64,000 nucleotides of DNA from Acidobacteriaceae bacterium (GTDB taxonomy: Bacteria; Acidobacteriota; Terriglobia; Terriglobales; Acidobacteriaceae): contig DAIDKP010000026.1 of assembly GCA_027449965.1 (NCBI GenBank), forward strand, positions 248,001-312,000, given 5' to 3'. The position numbers and the translations under genes are program-made. The notes under the pieces are model-generated. The model had not been told where the DNA came from. It searched no databases and worked only from the letters and a program-made list of their open reading frames with translations. Positions 41,440-51,411 of this stretch are shown in pieces (within the stretch, counting starts at the first letter, position 1; each line of letters starts with the position of its first letter).

Positions 41440-42738
41440 TTATTCACTCACCGCTGGCTTGCCTCCAAATACATTACCCATCCGTCGAATCTGTGCGCCG
41501 ACGCCCCGTAGCTTTTCTTCAATCCGTTCATAGCCGCGATCCATGTGGTACACGCGATCCAGAATGGATTCCCCCTCTGCCACGAGCGCAGCCAGCACCA
41601 GCGACGCCGATGCCCGCAGGTCGCTGCACATCACCGCTGCGGCAGAGAGCCGAGACGATCCTTGAACGGTCGCCGTCCGCCCATCCACAGCAATATTTGC
41701 CCCCATGCGCACCAGCTCCTGCACATGCATGAAGCGGTTTTCAAAGATATTTTCCGTGATGCGCGAAACGCCCTCGGCCTGTGTGGAGAATGCCATAAAC
41801 TGCGCCTGCATATCGGTGGGAAAGCCCGGATATTCGCGCGTGGAGATATCCACGGCATGGAGTTTTTCCTCGGCGCGAACTCGAACCGAGTCTTCACTCA
41901 GAACATCGACTCGTGCGCCCGATTCTCGCAGCTTTTCGATCACTGCGCCCAGATGCGCTGGGTTGCAGTGGGTCACAATCAAGTCACCGCGGGTAATCGC
42001 GCCGGCAATCAGAAACGTCCCGGCTTCGATGCGATCCGGGTTGATCCGATGGCGCGCTCCGCGCAGCTTGTTCACCCCTTGCACTCGGATCGTCGGTGTT
42101 CCTGCACCCTCAATCTGCGCACCCATTGCGGTCAGCAGGGAAGCGAGGTCTGTGACTTCCGGCTCCTGCGCGCAGTTCTCCATCACGGTCTCTCCGTTGG
42201 CCAGCACGGCTGCCATCAGCAGGTCTTCAGTTCCCGTCACCGTGATCTTGTCAAAGAAGAGATGCGTACCTTGCAGTCGCTCCGCGCGCGCTTCCAGGTA
42301 GCCATGCTCCTGGGTAATCGTTGCGCCCATCTTTTCCAGACCCTTCAGGTGCAGGTCGATCGGACGTCCGCCAATTGCGCATCCGCCCGGCATGGCCACA
42401 CGCGCCATGCCACAGCGCGCCACCAGCGGACCCAGCACCAGCGAGCTGGCGCGCATTGTTTTCACAATCTCATATCGCGCCACCGGATCCGATAGGTGAC
42501 GGCAACTGATGCTCGTCCGATGCTGCGCGCGACCGTAGCCAAGCTCCACCTGCGCTCCCATCGACATCAGCAGTTTCTGCTCCGTCTCAATGTCGCGCAC
42601 CTGCGGAATGTTTTCCAGAATCACCTCGTCTTCCGTCAAAATGGCTGCTGCCATACACGGTAACGCCGAATTCTTTGCGCCAGATACACGAATGCTGCCT
42701 ACCAGCGGATTGCCACCGCGGACGACAAATTTATCCAT
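41440..42738 (-). CDS. murA: UDP-N-acetylglucosamine 1-carboxyvinyltransferase
   Basis: First committed enzyme of peptidoglycan synthesis, adding enolpyruvate from PEP to UDP-GlcNAc. The 432-residue product starts MDKFVVRGGNPLVGSIRVSG with the substrate-binding AKNSALP segment. The catalytic cysteine is C120 in MPGGCAIGGRP, so it should be fosfomycin-sensitive in principle. The two EPSP-like domains are full length. The ATG at 42738 matches family N-termini; an upstream in-frame start at 42783 is unlikely. Confidence 0.97.
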   Translation of the reverse strand: MDKFVVRGGNPLVGSIRVSGAKNSALPCMAAAILTEDEVILENIPQVRDIETEQKLLMSMGAQVELGYGRAQHRTSISCRHLSDPVARYEIVKTMRASSLVLGPLVARCGMARVAMPGGCAIGGRPIDLHLKGLEKMGATITQEHGYLEARAERLQGTHLFFDKITVTGTEDLLMAAVLANGETVMENCAQEPEVTDLASLLTAMGAQIEGAGTPTIRVQGVNKLRGARHRINPDRIEAGTFLIAGAITRGDLIVTHCNPAHLGAVIEKLRESGARVDVLSEDSVRVRAEEKLHAVDISTREYPGFPTDMQAQFMAFSTQAEGVSRITENIFENRFMHVQELVRMGANIAVDGRTATVQGSSRLSAAAVMCSDLRASASLVLAALVAEGESILDRVYHMDRGYERIEEKLRGVGAQIRRMGNVFGGKPAVSE

Positions 42739-42904
42739 GGGAATCGTTTTCTCCTGAACCCTCAGTGTAAATGGGCCATGCACTCAAGCCACACTGTGGG
42801 AATCGCGCAAGTCAATGCGCGTACCAGCCTTGCATGGAATGCCGAAAAGAGCACCGTCTGCGATGCCGAAAAAAGGTATCGTCCATTCCGATCGCAGCTT
42901 GGAT

Positions 42905-43891
42905 TTACAGCTCCAGCACCGTGTCTTCAATGGCGCGACGAACGTTGCCGTCGGAGCGAGCCAGGCGGCGAACCGCCTCTGGTTTGTCCACCTTCGCCTT
43001 CAGCATCACCAGCGCAATCGGCACACTTCGCCCTGCGCTTTTGATCGTATTCACGGCAGTCTCGCGATCAATCCGGCAGGCCTGCATCAGGATACGAATT
43101 CCGCGCTCCACCAGCTTGGAGTTCTGCATATGCACGTTCACCATCAGATTTTCGTACACATACCCACGCCGCGTCATGGCGCCGGTGGTAATCATGTTCA
43201 GCACCATCTTCTGCGCCGTACCGGCTTTCATGCGTGTCGAGCCGGAGACGACCTCAGGGCCGACCTCGGCCACAATCGCGATGTCCGCAGCCGCTGCCAG
43301 CGGAGTCCCATGGTTGCATGTTACCGCCGCCGTCTTCGCGCCACGCGCTCGAGCATACGCCACTGCCGCCACCACATACGGTGTGCGTCCCGATGCGGAC
43401 AGACCCACCACGACATCCTTGCGTGTCGGTCGCCGCCGCGCAATATCACGCTGACCCAGCTCTTCGGAGTCTTCATTCACCTCGACCGCCGATGCCAGCG
43501 CCTTCGGTCCACCCGCCATGATGTACTGCACCTGCCCAGGCGGCGTCGAATACGTCGGCGGGCACTCCGAAGCATCCAGTGCCGCGATGCGACCGCTCGA
43601 GCCAGCTCCCACATAAATCAGTCGCCCACCGTCGCGCAGACTCCGCGCCACCTGGTCGATCACCTGTGCAATCTCCGGCAAAGCCTTCTTCACCGCGACC
43701 GCAATCTTGGCGTCTTCCTGATTGATAATCCGCGCAATCTCGATCGCCGACTTGGTGTCGAGTCCCTGCGAAGCCTCGTTCTGGCTTTCCGTGGTGAGTT
43801 GCTGAAGAAGCGCCGCCTGATCCCGGCTGGTGGCGGCTTCGGATTTGGAACCTGTCTGCGTGGGTTCGATCATAAAAGAGTTGCTGAGCAT
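42905..43891 (-). CDS. murQ: N-acetylmuramic acid 6-phosphate etherase
   Basis: Cytoplasmic lyase that cleaves D-lactate from MurNAc-6-P during cell-wall recycling. The 328-residue product has the SIS domain with GAGSSGRIAALDASECPPTY, the catalytic ECPPTY region, and the HGTPLAAAADI-type second half, plus a small C-terminal UBA-like domain. ATG 43873 is an alternative start. It lies 67 bases downstream of the serine hydrolase on the same strand. No murP or anmK gene is visible, so the source of MurNAc-6-P is not explained here. Confidence 0.95.
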   Translation of the reverse strand: MLSNSFMIEPTQTGSKSEAATSRDQAALLQQLTTESQNEASQGLDTKSAIEIARIINQEDAKIAVAVKKALPEIAQVIDQVARSLRDGGRLIYVGAGSSGRIAALDASECPPTYSTPPGQVQYIMAGGPKALASAVEVNEDSEELGQRDIARRRPTRKDVVVGLSASGRTPYVVAAVAYARARGAKTAAVTCNHGTPLAAAADIAIVAEVGPEVVSGSTRMKAGTAQKMVLNMITTGAMTRRGYVYENLMVNVHMQNSKLVERGIRILMQACRIDRETAVNTIKSAGRSVPIALVMLKAKVDKPEAVRRLARSDGNVRRAIEDTVLEL

Positions 43892-43958
43892 AGGAGTTCA
43901 GTCCCGCATTTTTGATTGTAGTCCTTTGGCGTCCATTTCGGCCTCCGATTCTTCGTCT

Positions 43959-45104
43959 TCAAGCCATTTCTTCGCTGTTCCGGAAAACAGCTTGCGATCC
44001 ACACGCCGGCAATCCCAAAGCCTGTCGAATCGCGTCATGAAACTTCGGGCGAAAACTGCGAATCGCGTCGTTGCTTCGATCCGGCCACGTCCGGTTGGTC
44101 AGCAAAACCACCGCCAGTCGCGAATCCAGATCGATCCACAGCGAACATCCCGAATATCCCAGATGTCCAATCGAATTTCTGCTGAAGAAACTCCCACTTG
44201 AGGACGGCACCGACGGAGTATCCCAGCCCAGCGCTCGAGAACTTCCTTCCGGCGCCTGCCGTTCACAGAAAACCCTCATCGTCGCATCGCTCACCAGCAT
44301 CCTGCCCCCGGTTTGCAGCATGGCTGCACAGAACCGCAGCAGGTCCGGAACGTTGGAAAACAATCCCGCATGTCCCGCCACTCCACCCAGCACAAAGGCG
44401 TGTTCATCCTGCACCTCACCCTGGATCACGCGATTCCGAAACCACCGGTCTTCCTCGGTGGGTGGAATCAGTGCTCGCCGTCGTTCCTCCGGGCAAAAAC
44501 ACGTCGAATTCATGCCCAGCGGTGCAAAGATCTCCCGTCTCGTCCAATCCGCCAGCGACGTGCCCGTCAACACCTCCAGAGCCTTGCCCAGCAGAATGAA
44601 ACCATGGTCGGAATATTCCGCGCGAGTGCCCGGTGCTGCTTCCAGCGGCATCGTCAGGCAAGCTCGCAGCAACTCGGTCGAAGTGGAATTTCTACGAAAA
44701 AGCGGCTGGTATCCCGGCAGTCCGGAGTTATGCGCGAGCAGGTGGCGAAGCGTAATCCTCCGCGCCCACGCGCTGTCTGGCCTGCCCACCACAAAGCCAG
44801 GCAACAGCTCACCCACCAGCCGGTCCAGCTTCAACATGTCGCGTTCAAACAGCATCATAGCCATCGCCGTGGTCGCCACCACCTTGGTCAGGCTTGCAAT
44901 GTCATAGACCGTCTCAGGCTGCACGCGTGGCGCATCGTCTTCATAGGTCAATCCGCCAAGCCCTTCGCAGGCCACGACCGCGCCTTGCGACAGCACGCCG
45001 AACGCGCAGCCCGGAAAGACGTGATCCTGAATGGCCTTGGTCAGCAGTGCGCGCACTTCGGTCAGCGCAGGTAGATGGGCCGGCTTATCTTCATTGGATG
45101 GCAT
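43959..45104 (-). CDS. beta-lactamase-family serine hydrolase
   Basis: Predicted serine hydrolase of the class C beta-lactamase/EstB/DD-peptidase fold, 381 residues. The nucleophile motif is S-x-x-K as DIASLTKVV near residue 85, the second motif Y-S-D appears in AEYSDHGFILLG, and the third as HLGYSGCSLWIDLDS. No signal peptide is apparent with the ATG at 45104, which is preceded by GAGG; a longer frame to 45209 adds nothing convincing. Next to murQ, a role in muropeptide turnover is reasonable but inferred. Confidence 0.85.
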   Translation of the reverse strand: MPSNEDKPAHLPALTEVRALLTKAIQDHVFPGCAFGVLSQGAVVACEGLGGLTYEDDAPRVQPETVYDIASLTKVVATTAMAMMLFERDMLKLDRLVGELLPGFVVGRPDSAWARRITLRHLLAHNSGLPGYQPLFRRNSTSTELLRACLTMPLEAAPGTRAEYSDHGFILLGKALEVLTGTSLADWTRREIFAPLGMNSTCFCPEERRRALIPPTEEDRWFRNRVIQGEVQDEHAFVLGGVAGHAGLFSNVPDLLRFCAAMLQTGGRMLVSDATMRVFCERQAPEGSSRALGWDTPSVPSSSGSFFSRNSIGHLGYSGCSLWIDLDSRLAVVLLTNRTWPDRSNDAIRSFRPKFHDAIRQALGLPACGSQAVFRNSEEMA

Positions 45105-45145
45105 GGTAACCTCGTTTCGGAAATCACCGCGGTCCCACTTCCAGT

Positions 45146-47575
45146 CTACGTCGGTGTGCGCAGCAGCAGATAGCCGCCCGCCAAACCAAACAAAATATCC
45201 GGTGACCACGCGGCCAGCGCTGCCGGCAGATAGTTCACGCTGCCCATCGCATCAAACAGGCCGGCAACCACCCAGTACCCCACGGCAATTCCAATCGCCG
45301 TCGCCACGCCGGTCAAGGATCCGCGCCGTCCCATCGACAGCGCGAAGGGAATGGCCAGCACCGCCATCACCAGCGTCACCAGCGGGTATGCAATCTTGTG
45401 ATACAGCTCCACCCGCAGGCGCATCGTGTCAAAGCCGCTTTGCTGCAGGTCGTTGATATACCGCCGCAGTTGAGTAAAGTTCATCTCCTGCGATTGCAGA
45501 TTTTCCTTCTTGAAATATCCCGGCTGCTCCGTGATCTCGGGAAAGGATGCCTTCAGAAACGCTCGATAGCTCGTCTGCGAGGCGCCGGAGAAACTGCGCG
45601 CCCATCCATTCTCAAAGAGCCATTGATGCGTATTCTCATCCCACAGAACGCGCTCGGCAAAGATGCGCCGTTCAATCGCAAACGTCCTGGCGTCAAACTC
45701 AAACAACGTCAGATTGGCAAATGCATTCTGGTCCGGATCAAAAAACTGATAGTAGAAAATGCTGGCTCGATTGTCCGCTCCTGGATCACCCACAATCCAC
45801 TTCTGGTCCGGGTGCAGAGTTGTCTGCGGCGGTCGTCCTTTGATCGTATTGCGCAGCGCCTCCTGCTCGCGATTGGCTTGCGGCAGATACGACTGGTCAA
45901 AGGCGAACAGGCTCACCGCCAGCGCCGCCGCAATCACAAACACCGGAACCACCAGCCGATACAAGCTCACGCCCGTCGCCTTCATCGCCGTCAGTTCGCT
46001 GTTGCGATGCAGAATCCCAAAGGTCACCAGCGCGGCAATCAGCACGCTCAGCGGAGTGATCTGGTAGATCATGCTCGGAGCCAGATGCAACAGATAATCA
46101 CCCACCACCGAAAGAGCCACATGATTCCGCAGAATATCTCCCACCAGTTCAAAGAACGTGAAGATCAGCATCATCAGCACAAATCCCAGCAGGATCGTCA
46201 CAAACATCTTCAGAAATTCACGCAGCACATACTGATCCAGAATCAGCGGAAATCCACGACGCTTCCAGTGTGGAAACGACTGCGGCAGATGATTCCGCAC
46301 CCGTCTTCGCCAGCTCTTGAATCGCATCCGGGCAAAGATCCGCGTCTTGCGACTCATGCTGTGCGTCGAGTGCCAGGGAGTATTGCTTTCGGTCCCGTGC
46401 GTCTGCGGCCCAGCCTCGGCCACAGTGGCCATCAGACGTCCAAACCACCGGCGCACAGCCTGCATCACACGACCGCCGGACGCCATCTCGGACAGCAGAA
46501 AAAGCCCCGCCAGTGCAAATAGTCCATTGGCCAGCCACACTGCCGCAATCACCGGCAGCTTGCCCGCTCGACCCCAGGCAATCCCCAGGTTTGACAGCAA
46601 GTAGTAGGCAAGCACCAGCAACAGCGTATACACAAATCCCGTGCTCTTGCCGCCACGCCGCGAAGTCGCTCCCAGCGGCACCCCCACCAGCATCAACACC
46701 AGGCAAGCCATCGGGTACGCCAGTCTGCGTTGAAACTCAATCTGTACACGCCTGCGCTCCTGCCCGTTTTTTTTGCTGACGTCCATTAGCAACTGACGAT
46801 TTCCCTCTGCGTAGAGCGGTGTGTCCATGCGTCCCAGATGCACATCGCTTTGTGGACTGAAGCTGAGCGGGCGATCCGTCGTAGCAAACGTCGAGATCGT
46901 ATAGTCGTCCGGGTGACTCGCGTCCAGACGATGTTCCGAGGCGTTGCGGAGTCGAATCAGAAGTCCCTGTTCGCTGTCATCGGTAATTGTTGCTGATTCG
47001 GCAGTCGTAATCTCCGGCGTAATCGGATTCGTCACATCGGCAATGAATAACTGCTTCCAATCCGCAACGCCGCCGCGGGTTCGCGTCTGCTGCACATACA
47101 CCACGGTATTGCGGAAGTCCTCATAGAAGACGCGCGGCTGCACTTCAAACGACGCCTGCGTTCGCGCCAGGGAGTTTTGCAGCGTCAGAATCGCCCGATT
47201 CGCGTGTGGCGACAGATACAGCGAATTCAACAAGCCAAACGCTGTTCCCAATCCCGCCACAATCGCCGCCACGCGCACCAGATACCAGATGCCCATTCCC
47301 GTCGCGCGCATCGCAATAATTTCCGAGTCCACCGCAAGCCGGCTCAACCCCAGCAGAACACCCACCAGCACCGCCATGGGAATTGTCAGCAGAAATGTGT
47401 TAGGCAAAGTGAACAGAACAATCTCGCCCAACGCCGTCAGGCTGGAGCTGTTGCGCACGACCATGTCCAGAATCTGTTCCAGCGGGCGCATGAACAGAAT
47501 GAAGGTAAACAGAGCACAGCCCAGAATCGCATGTGTGGTAATCTCGCCGAGAATGTAACGGGTCAGGATGCGCAC
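45146..47575 (-). CDS. fused LptF-LptG lipopolysaccharide export permease
   Basis: Inner-membrane permease of the Lpt machine that extracts LPS for transport to the outer membrane. At 809 residues it is about twice the usual length, because two YjgP/YjgQ-type permeases are joined. Residues 1-355 form the first unit (TRYILGEITTHAILGCALFT, periplasmic domain about 110-270), a basic linker spans about 365-430, and the second unit (LDQYVLREFLKMFVTILLGF) runs to 800. Both halves have the six-helix/jellyroll layout. GTG start at 47575. lptB, C and A are not in the window. Confidence 0.9.
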   Translation of the reverse strand: MRILTRYILGEITTHAILGCALFTFILFMRPLEQILDMVVRNSSSLTALGEIVLFTLPNTFLLTIPMAVLVGVLLGLSRLAVDSEIIAMRATGMGIWYLVRVAAIVAGLGTAFGLLNSLYLSPHANRAILTLQNSLARTQASFEVQPRVFYEDFRNTVVYVQQTRTRGGVADWKQLFIADVTNPITPEITTAESATITDDSEQGLLIRLRNASEHRLDASHPDDYTISTFATTDRPLSFSPQSDVHLGRMDTPLYAEGNRQLLMDVSKKNGQERRRVQIEFQRRLAYPMACLVLMLVGVPLGATSRRGGKSTGFVYTLLLVLAYYLLSNLGIAWGRAGKLPVIAAVWLANGLFALAGLFLLSEMASGGRVMQAVRRWFGRLMATVAEAGPQTHGTESNTPWHSTHSMSRKTRIFARMRFKSWRRRVRNHLPQSFPHWKRRGFPLILDQYVLREFLKMFVTILLGFVLMMLIFTFFELVGDILRNHVALSVVGDYLLHLAPSMIYQITPLSVLIAALVTFGILHRNSELTAMKATGVSLYRLVVPVFVIAAALAVSLFAFDQSYLPQANREQEALRNTIKGRPPQTTLHPDQKWIVGDPGADNRASIFYYQFFDPDQNAFANLTLFEFDARTFAIERRIFAERVLWDENTHQWLFENGWARSFSGASQTSYRAFLKASFPEITEQPGYFKKENLQSQEMNFTQLRRYINDLQQSGFDTMRLRVELYHKIAYPLVTLVMAVLAIPFALSMGRRGSLTGVATAIGIAVGYWVVAGLFDAMGSVNYLPAALAAWSPDILFGLAGGYLLLRTPT

Positions 47576-47610
47576 AGGATTCAGCCTGCCATCAGTCTAT
47601 CGTGTGTGCC

Positions 47611-49914
47611 TCACGCAGCTTTCCAGCTTCGCAGCCGCAGGCTGTTCGCCAGCACGCTCACCGAACTGCACGCCATTGCTGCAGCGGCCATCCATGGCGC
47701 CAGCGTCAAGTGCAGCACCGGATACAGTACGCCTGCCGCCAGCGGAATGCCCAGCACGTTGTACGCCGCGGCCCACACCAGGTTCTGCCGCATCACCTTC
47801 ACCGTTGCGCGCGCCAGTGCAATCGCCGTCGCCACGCTGCCCGGATCGCTGTTCAGCAGCAGCACGTCACCAGCCTCCTGTGCCAGCGCCGCGCCCGCAC
47901 CCATGGCAAACCCGGCCTCTGCCTGTGCCAGCGCCGCGGCATCGTTGATCCCGTCGCCCACCATTCCCACGCGTCGGCCAGAGGCCTGCATCGCACGAAT
48001 CCGCTCCAGTTTGTCTGCCGGCAGCAGCCCTGCGGCCACCTCGTCCATCCCCAAAGCCTCGGCCACGGGTGCCGTGGCCGCCGCGCTGTCTCCGGTCAGC
48101 ATGGCCACGCGCAGCCCCATCCTTCGCAGCACTGCCATAGCCGACTTTGCCGTCGCCTTCAGCTCGTCGCGCATCTCCAGATAGCCCGCCGCGCGACCAT
48201 CCACCGCCAGCCAGACGCGCGTCACACCACCTTCCGCCGTCGTCTCTGCGCGCAAATCATCCGGCCACTTCACAAATTCTTCTTCCAGCAACGCGCGATT
48301 TCCCAGCAGCACGCGCCGTTCGCCCACCATGCCGCTCAGCCCGCGACCGCCCTGTGTCATCACATCGTCGGCCGTCGGCCAGCTTAGCCCGCGTTCGCGC
48401 GCCGCCTCCAGCACGGCATGAGCCAGCGGATGCGCCGATCGCTCTTCCATCGCCGCTGCCAGGCGTATCACCTCCGCTTCGCTCCACTCCGCCCCGGCCG
48501 TCACCTGCGTCATCGTCGGCTTGCCCACGGTCACTGTCCCGGTCTTGTCCAGCACCATCGTATCCAGCGTCGTCAGTCGCTCCAGAGCTTCGCCGCCCTT
48601 GATCAGCAGGCCAAACTGCGCGCCTCGACCAATCGCCACCGTCAACGCCGCAGGTACCGCCAGACCCATCGCGCAGGGGCAGGCAATCACCAGCACAGAG
48701 ACCATGCTCTCCAGCGCCAGCGCAGGACGATGCGTCAGCATCAGCCAGCCTGCAAAAGTCAGCGCCGCTACCACCAGCACCGCGGGCACAAACACCGCGC
48801 TCACTCGATCCGCCAGCCGTTGCATCGGCGCTCGCGAACCCTGCGCCTGCTCCACCAGACGAGCAATCTGCGCCAGCGTCGTCTCCGCACCCACCTGCTC
48901 GGCACGACACTCGATTGCACCCTCATAGTTCAGGCTTCCCGCCAGCACGCGCTCGCCCAAGCCACGCACCACGGGCAAGGATTCGCCCGTCAGCATCGAC
49001 TCATCGACCGTCGTCATGCCCTTCACGATGCTCGCGTCCACAGGAATCCGTTCCCCCGCCAGCACCACCACCAGATCTCCCGCATGTACCTCGTCCAGCG
49101 GAACCACCCGCTCTTCGCTGACTCCCTGCTTCTCCGTGCGCACACGAGCTACCTGCGGTTGCAGATGCGCCAGTGCATCCACGGCAGCCAGTGCCTTGCC
49201 TTTCGCGCGCGCCTCCAGCCACTTGCCCAGGATCAGAAAACCTACAATCAGAAGCACCGAATCAAAGTAGATCGCTCCGTGCCGCGCCGGATGCAGCACC
49301 TGCCAACCCGAATCCACAAAGGCCACGCTCGTGCCCAGCGCCACCAGGGTGTTCATATTCGTTTCACCGTGTCGCAGCGCCTTGGCCGCGCTCACATAGA
49401 TCGACGTGCCAGCCCACGCCGTCACCACTCCGGTCATTCCCAGCAACATCCACAGCATGGCTCCGGATGTTCCCTCGGGTTGTCCATGCATTCCAGCCCG
49501 GCCAGGCATCATCGGCGCGATCATGGCGATGGCTCCGGCCACAATCGTCACCCCTGCCTTCCACGCCAGCACGCGGCTCGCACTGGATTCTTCCATCGTC
49601 GCCGGTGCTTCCCCGGCTCCGCGCGGAGCCACAGCATCGTAGCCCGACGCCTTCACCGCATCTACCAGCGCAGCAACGCTTGTCCGCTCAACATCAAAGC
49701 GCACCTGCGCTCGATGTCGCATCAGATCCACATGCGCTTCGGCTACGCCATCCACCTCGCGCAGCGCACCTTCCACATGCCGTTGACACGCCGCGCAACT
49801 CATTCCCAGCACCGGCAGCGTGACCGCGTCCATCGTCTTTATCGAAGCGCGGTCCGCATCTTTTGCTGCTGTCGTATTGCCTTCTGTTGATCGCATGGCC
49901 ATATCAGGCCACAC
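47611..49914 (-). CDS. copA: copper-translocating P1B-type ATPase
   Basis: ATP-driven Cu(I) exporter. The 767-residue product has one N-terminal heavy-metal-binding domain (GMSCAACQRHVE, about residue 37), eight predicted helices, the TGES actuator loop (LTGESLPV), the CPC metal site in helix six (IACPCAMGLAVP), the phosphorylation motif DKTGTVTVGKP, the HP motif (SAHPLAHAV), GDGIND, and the late helix signature MACSSVSVLANSLRL. Start is unclear: GTG 49914, ATG 49902 or ATG 49896, all overlapping or adjoining the copZ stop. No copper regulator is adjacent. Confidence 0.94.
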   Translation of the reverse strand: MWPDMAMRSTEGNTTAAKDADRASIKTMDAVTLPVLGMSCAACQRHVEGALREVDGVAEAHVDLMRHRAQVRFDVERTSVAALVDAVKASGYDAVAPRGAGEAPATMEESSASRVLAWKAGVTIVAGAIAMIAPMMPGRAGMHGQPEGTSGAMLWMLLGMTGVVTAWAGTSIYVSAAKALRHGETNMNTLVALGTSVAFVDSGWQVLHPARHGAIYFDSVLLIVGFLILGKWLEARAKGKALAAVDALAHLQPQVARVRTEKQGVSEERVVPLDEVHAGDLVVVLAGERIPVDASIVKGMTTVDESMLTGESLPVVRGLGERVLAGSLNYEGAIECRAEQVGAETTLAQIARLVEQAQGSRAPMQRLADRVSAVFVPAVLVVAALTFAGWLMLTHRPALALESMVSVLVIACPCAMGLAVPAALTVAIGRGAQFGLLIKGGEALERLTTLDTMVLDKTGTVTVGKPTMTQVTAGAEWSEAEVIRLAAAMEERSAHPLAHAVLEAARERGLSWPTADDVMTQGGRGLSGMVGERRVLLGNRALLEEEFVKWPDDLRAETTAEGGVTRVWLAVDGRAAGYLEMRDELKATAKSAMAVLRRMGLRVAMLTGDSAAATAPVAEALGMDEVAAGLLPADKLERIRAMQASGRRVGMVGDGINDAAALAQAEAGFAMGAGAALAQEAGDVLLLNSDPGSVATAIALARATVKVMRQNLVWAAAYNVLGIPLAAGVLYPVLHLTLAPWMAAAAMACSSVSVLANSLRLRSWKAA

Positions 49915-50128
49915 TGTGCGCCGAATCCGTGTGCGCCGGGTATCCCGCCTTGGTCAGCGCCGCAATCACCTGTTCCGTGGCTGCCTGCGCGTCGTCGGCC
50001 ATAAATCGCGCTGCGCCCACGCGCACCTCTTCCACGCGAATCGCTCCCACACTGTGAATCGTCTGTGTCACCCGCTTCACGCAGGCGCCGCAGTGCATCC
50101 CTTCCACAATCAGGTTGACTTCCGCCAT
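49904..50128 (-). CDS. copZ: heavy-metal-binding (copper chaperone) protein
   Basis: A 74-residue single HMA domain protein with the metal-binding motif GMHCGACVKRV near residue 10 and the conserved ending region around AALTKAGYPA. It probably hands Cu(I) to CopA, encoded just downstream and overlapping by 11 bases. The ATG at 50128 has AGGAGG seven bases upstream, which decides against the GTG three bases earlier. Confidence 0.9.
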   Translation of the reverse strand: MAEVNLIVEGMHCGACVKRVTQTIHSVGAIRVEEVRVGAARFMADDAQAATEQVIAALTKAGYPAHTDSAHSVA

Positions 50129-50288
50129 CACGCATCCTCCTTCAGGCCGTCGGCTCTCGACTGTCGTCAGCAGGGAAGTTGCTTCGCTCGATGACGCGCC
50201 TGAGTGCCAAAGTAGCCTTCATGTAAGATACGCCGCGGCGGCATTCCGATTCATTCCGTTTCCCGCAGCACGGGACAGCACCCCAGAC

Positions 50289-50330
50289 ACACGCAGTCAG
50301 ATACACGCAGTCAGATACACGCCGTCAGCG
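50289..50330. repeat. 14-bp tandem repeat, two perfect and one degenerate copy
   Basis: ACACGCAGTCAGAT occurs at 50289-50302 and 50303-50316, followed by ACACGCCGTCAGCG at 50317-50330. It lies in the 241-base gap between copZ and the receiver-GGDEF gene, where I see no gene. Confidence 0.82.
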
Positions 50331-50369
50331 CCGTCTCCTCTTCAACCTCAGCGCAAGCGTCAAATAACT

Positions 50370-51392
50370 CTATCCATGCTGCGCCGCTTCCGCTGAGATC
50401 ATGCGCGTCGCGCTCACTGCCTCAGCATCCCATCCGCGTGTATTTCGATTCGCGCTTCGAATGTGGTCCGGCCCGCGCATCCGCGCATCCTGCAGCGTCT
50501 GCTCGGCCTCGCGCAGCACCACCACCGGTGAGCGCCCCTTGCTCTCGGCAATCGCAAAACACGCGCTCAATCGAATGCTGCGACCACTCACTTCAAACGG
50601 AAGATCGAAGATATCCGTGCGCAGCCGTTCGGCCAGCAGCACTGCATTCACATTGCTGCATCCCGGCAACGCAATCAGAAATTCATCGTCGCCCAACCGT
50701 CCCAGCATGTCATAGCTTCGCAGCAGCGACTGAATCCGCTGGGCAACCCGCCGCAGCAGATCATCACACGCCTCAATGCCCAGCTCCGAATTCCAATGGC
50801 CAAAATCGTCAATATCCATCAGGATCACGCACAGTCCATGATTCATTCTCTGCACTCGATCCGTCTCGCGAAACAGAATCGAAAGAATCGCATCGCGGTT
50901 CATCGTTCCCGTCAGCCGATCACGCTCCGCCTGCAACAGCGTGCTGTCGCGCAGATGCACCAGTTCGCTGCGCAGCAGATGGATGCGTCGCAGCGCGCTC
51001 AGCCGCAGCGGCCACTGTCGCAGAATCGTATCTCTCGGCAAAACGTCGTCAACCACGCCCTCGCGAAGCCGCCGACTCCACATCGCAGTCGCGCCCTCCG
51101 TCTCGTCTTCCTCGTCGGAAACAGGCGCTGCGATGACTCCCACCGCGCTACGCTGCGCGGCTCCTGCTTCCTGCAGCGCCGCCAGCAACTGGCCGCTTTC
51201 CACCGCGCGCACTCCGCCGTCCAGCAGGATCACCGATCCGGCACGAAGCCGAGGCAGCAGGCTCAAAACTTCCGTCGCGTCCTGGGCCATCTCCAGGCTG
51301 ATCTCCTGCGATCGCAACACGATCCGCATATATTCCCGCAGCGCTTCATCATCGCTCAACAACAGCACCTGATATCGTGGCTTCTCCGGCAT
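50370..51392 (-). CDS. receiver-GGDEF protein with a GDDEF active site
   Basis: A 340-residue cytoplasmic protein: an N-terminal receiver-like domain (acidic pair SDDE near residue 13, candidate phospho-site Asp in VILLDGG near residue 58) and a C-terminal GGDEF domain. The signature loop reads GDDEF (residues 234-238), so the second glycine is replaced by Asp; metal-binding Asp of LMDIDDF and the RxxD inhibitory site (RSYD, five residues before the loop) are retained. It may be a weak cyclase or a c-di-GMP receptor. ATG 51392 follows GGAGGA; GTG 51422 is excluded because a FliA-type -10 box overlaps it. Confidence 0.85.
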   Translation of the reverse strand: MPEKPRYQVLLLSDDEALREYMRIVLRSQEISLEMAQDATEVLSLLPRLRAGSVILLDGGVRAVESGQLLAALQEAGAAQRSAVGVIAAPVSDEEDETEGATAMWSRRLREGVVDDVLPRDTILRQWPLRLSALRRIHLLRSELVHLRDSTLLQAERDRLTGTMNRDAILSILFRETDRVQRMNHGLCVILMDIDDFGHWNSELGIEACDDLLRRVAQRIQSLLRSYDMLGRLGDDEFLIALPGCSNVNAVLLAERLRTDIFDLPFEVSGRSIRLSACFAIAESKGRSPVVVLREAEQTLQDARMRGPDHIRSANRNTRGWDAEAVSATRMISAEAAQHG

Positions 51393-51411
51393 ACTCTCCT
51401 CCGCACCACGC

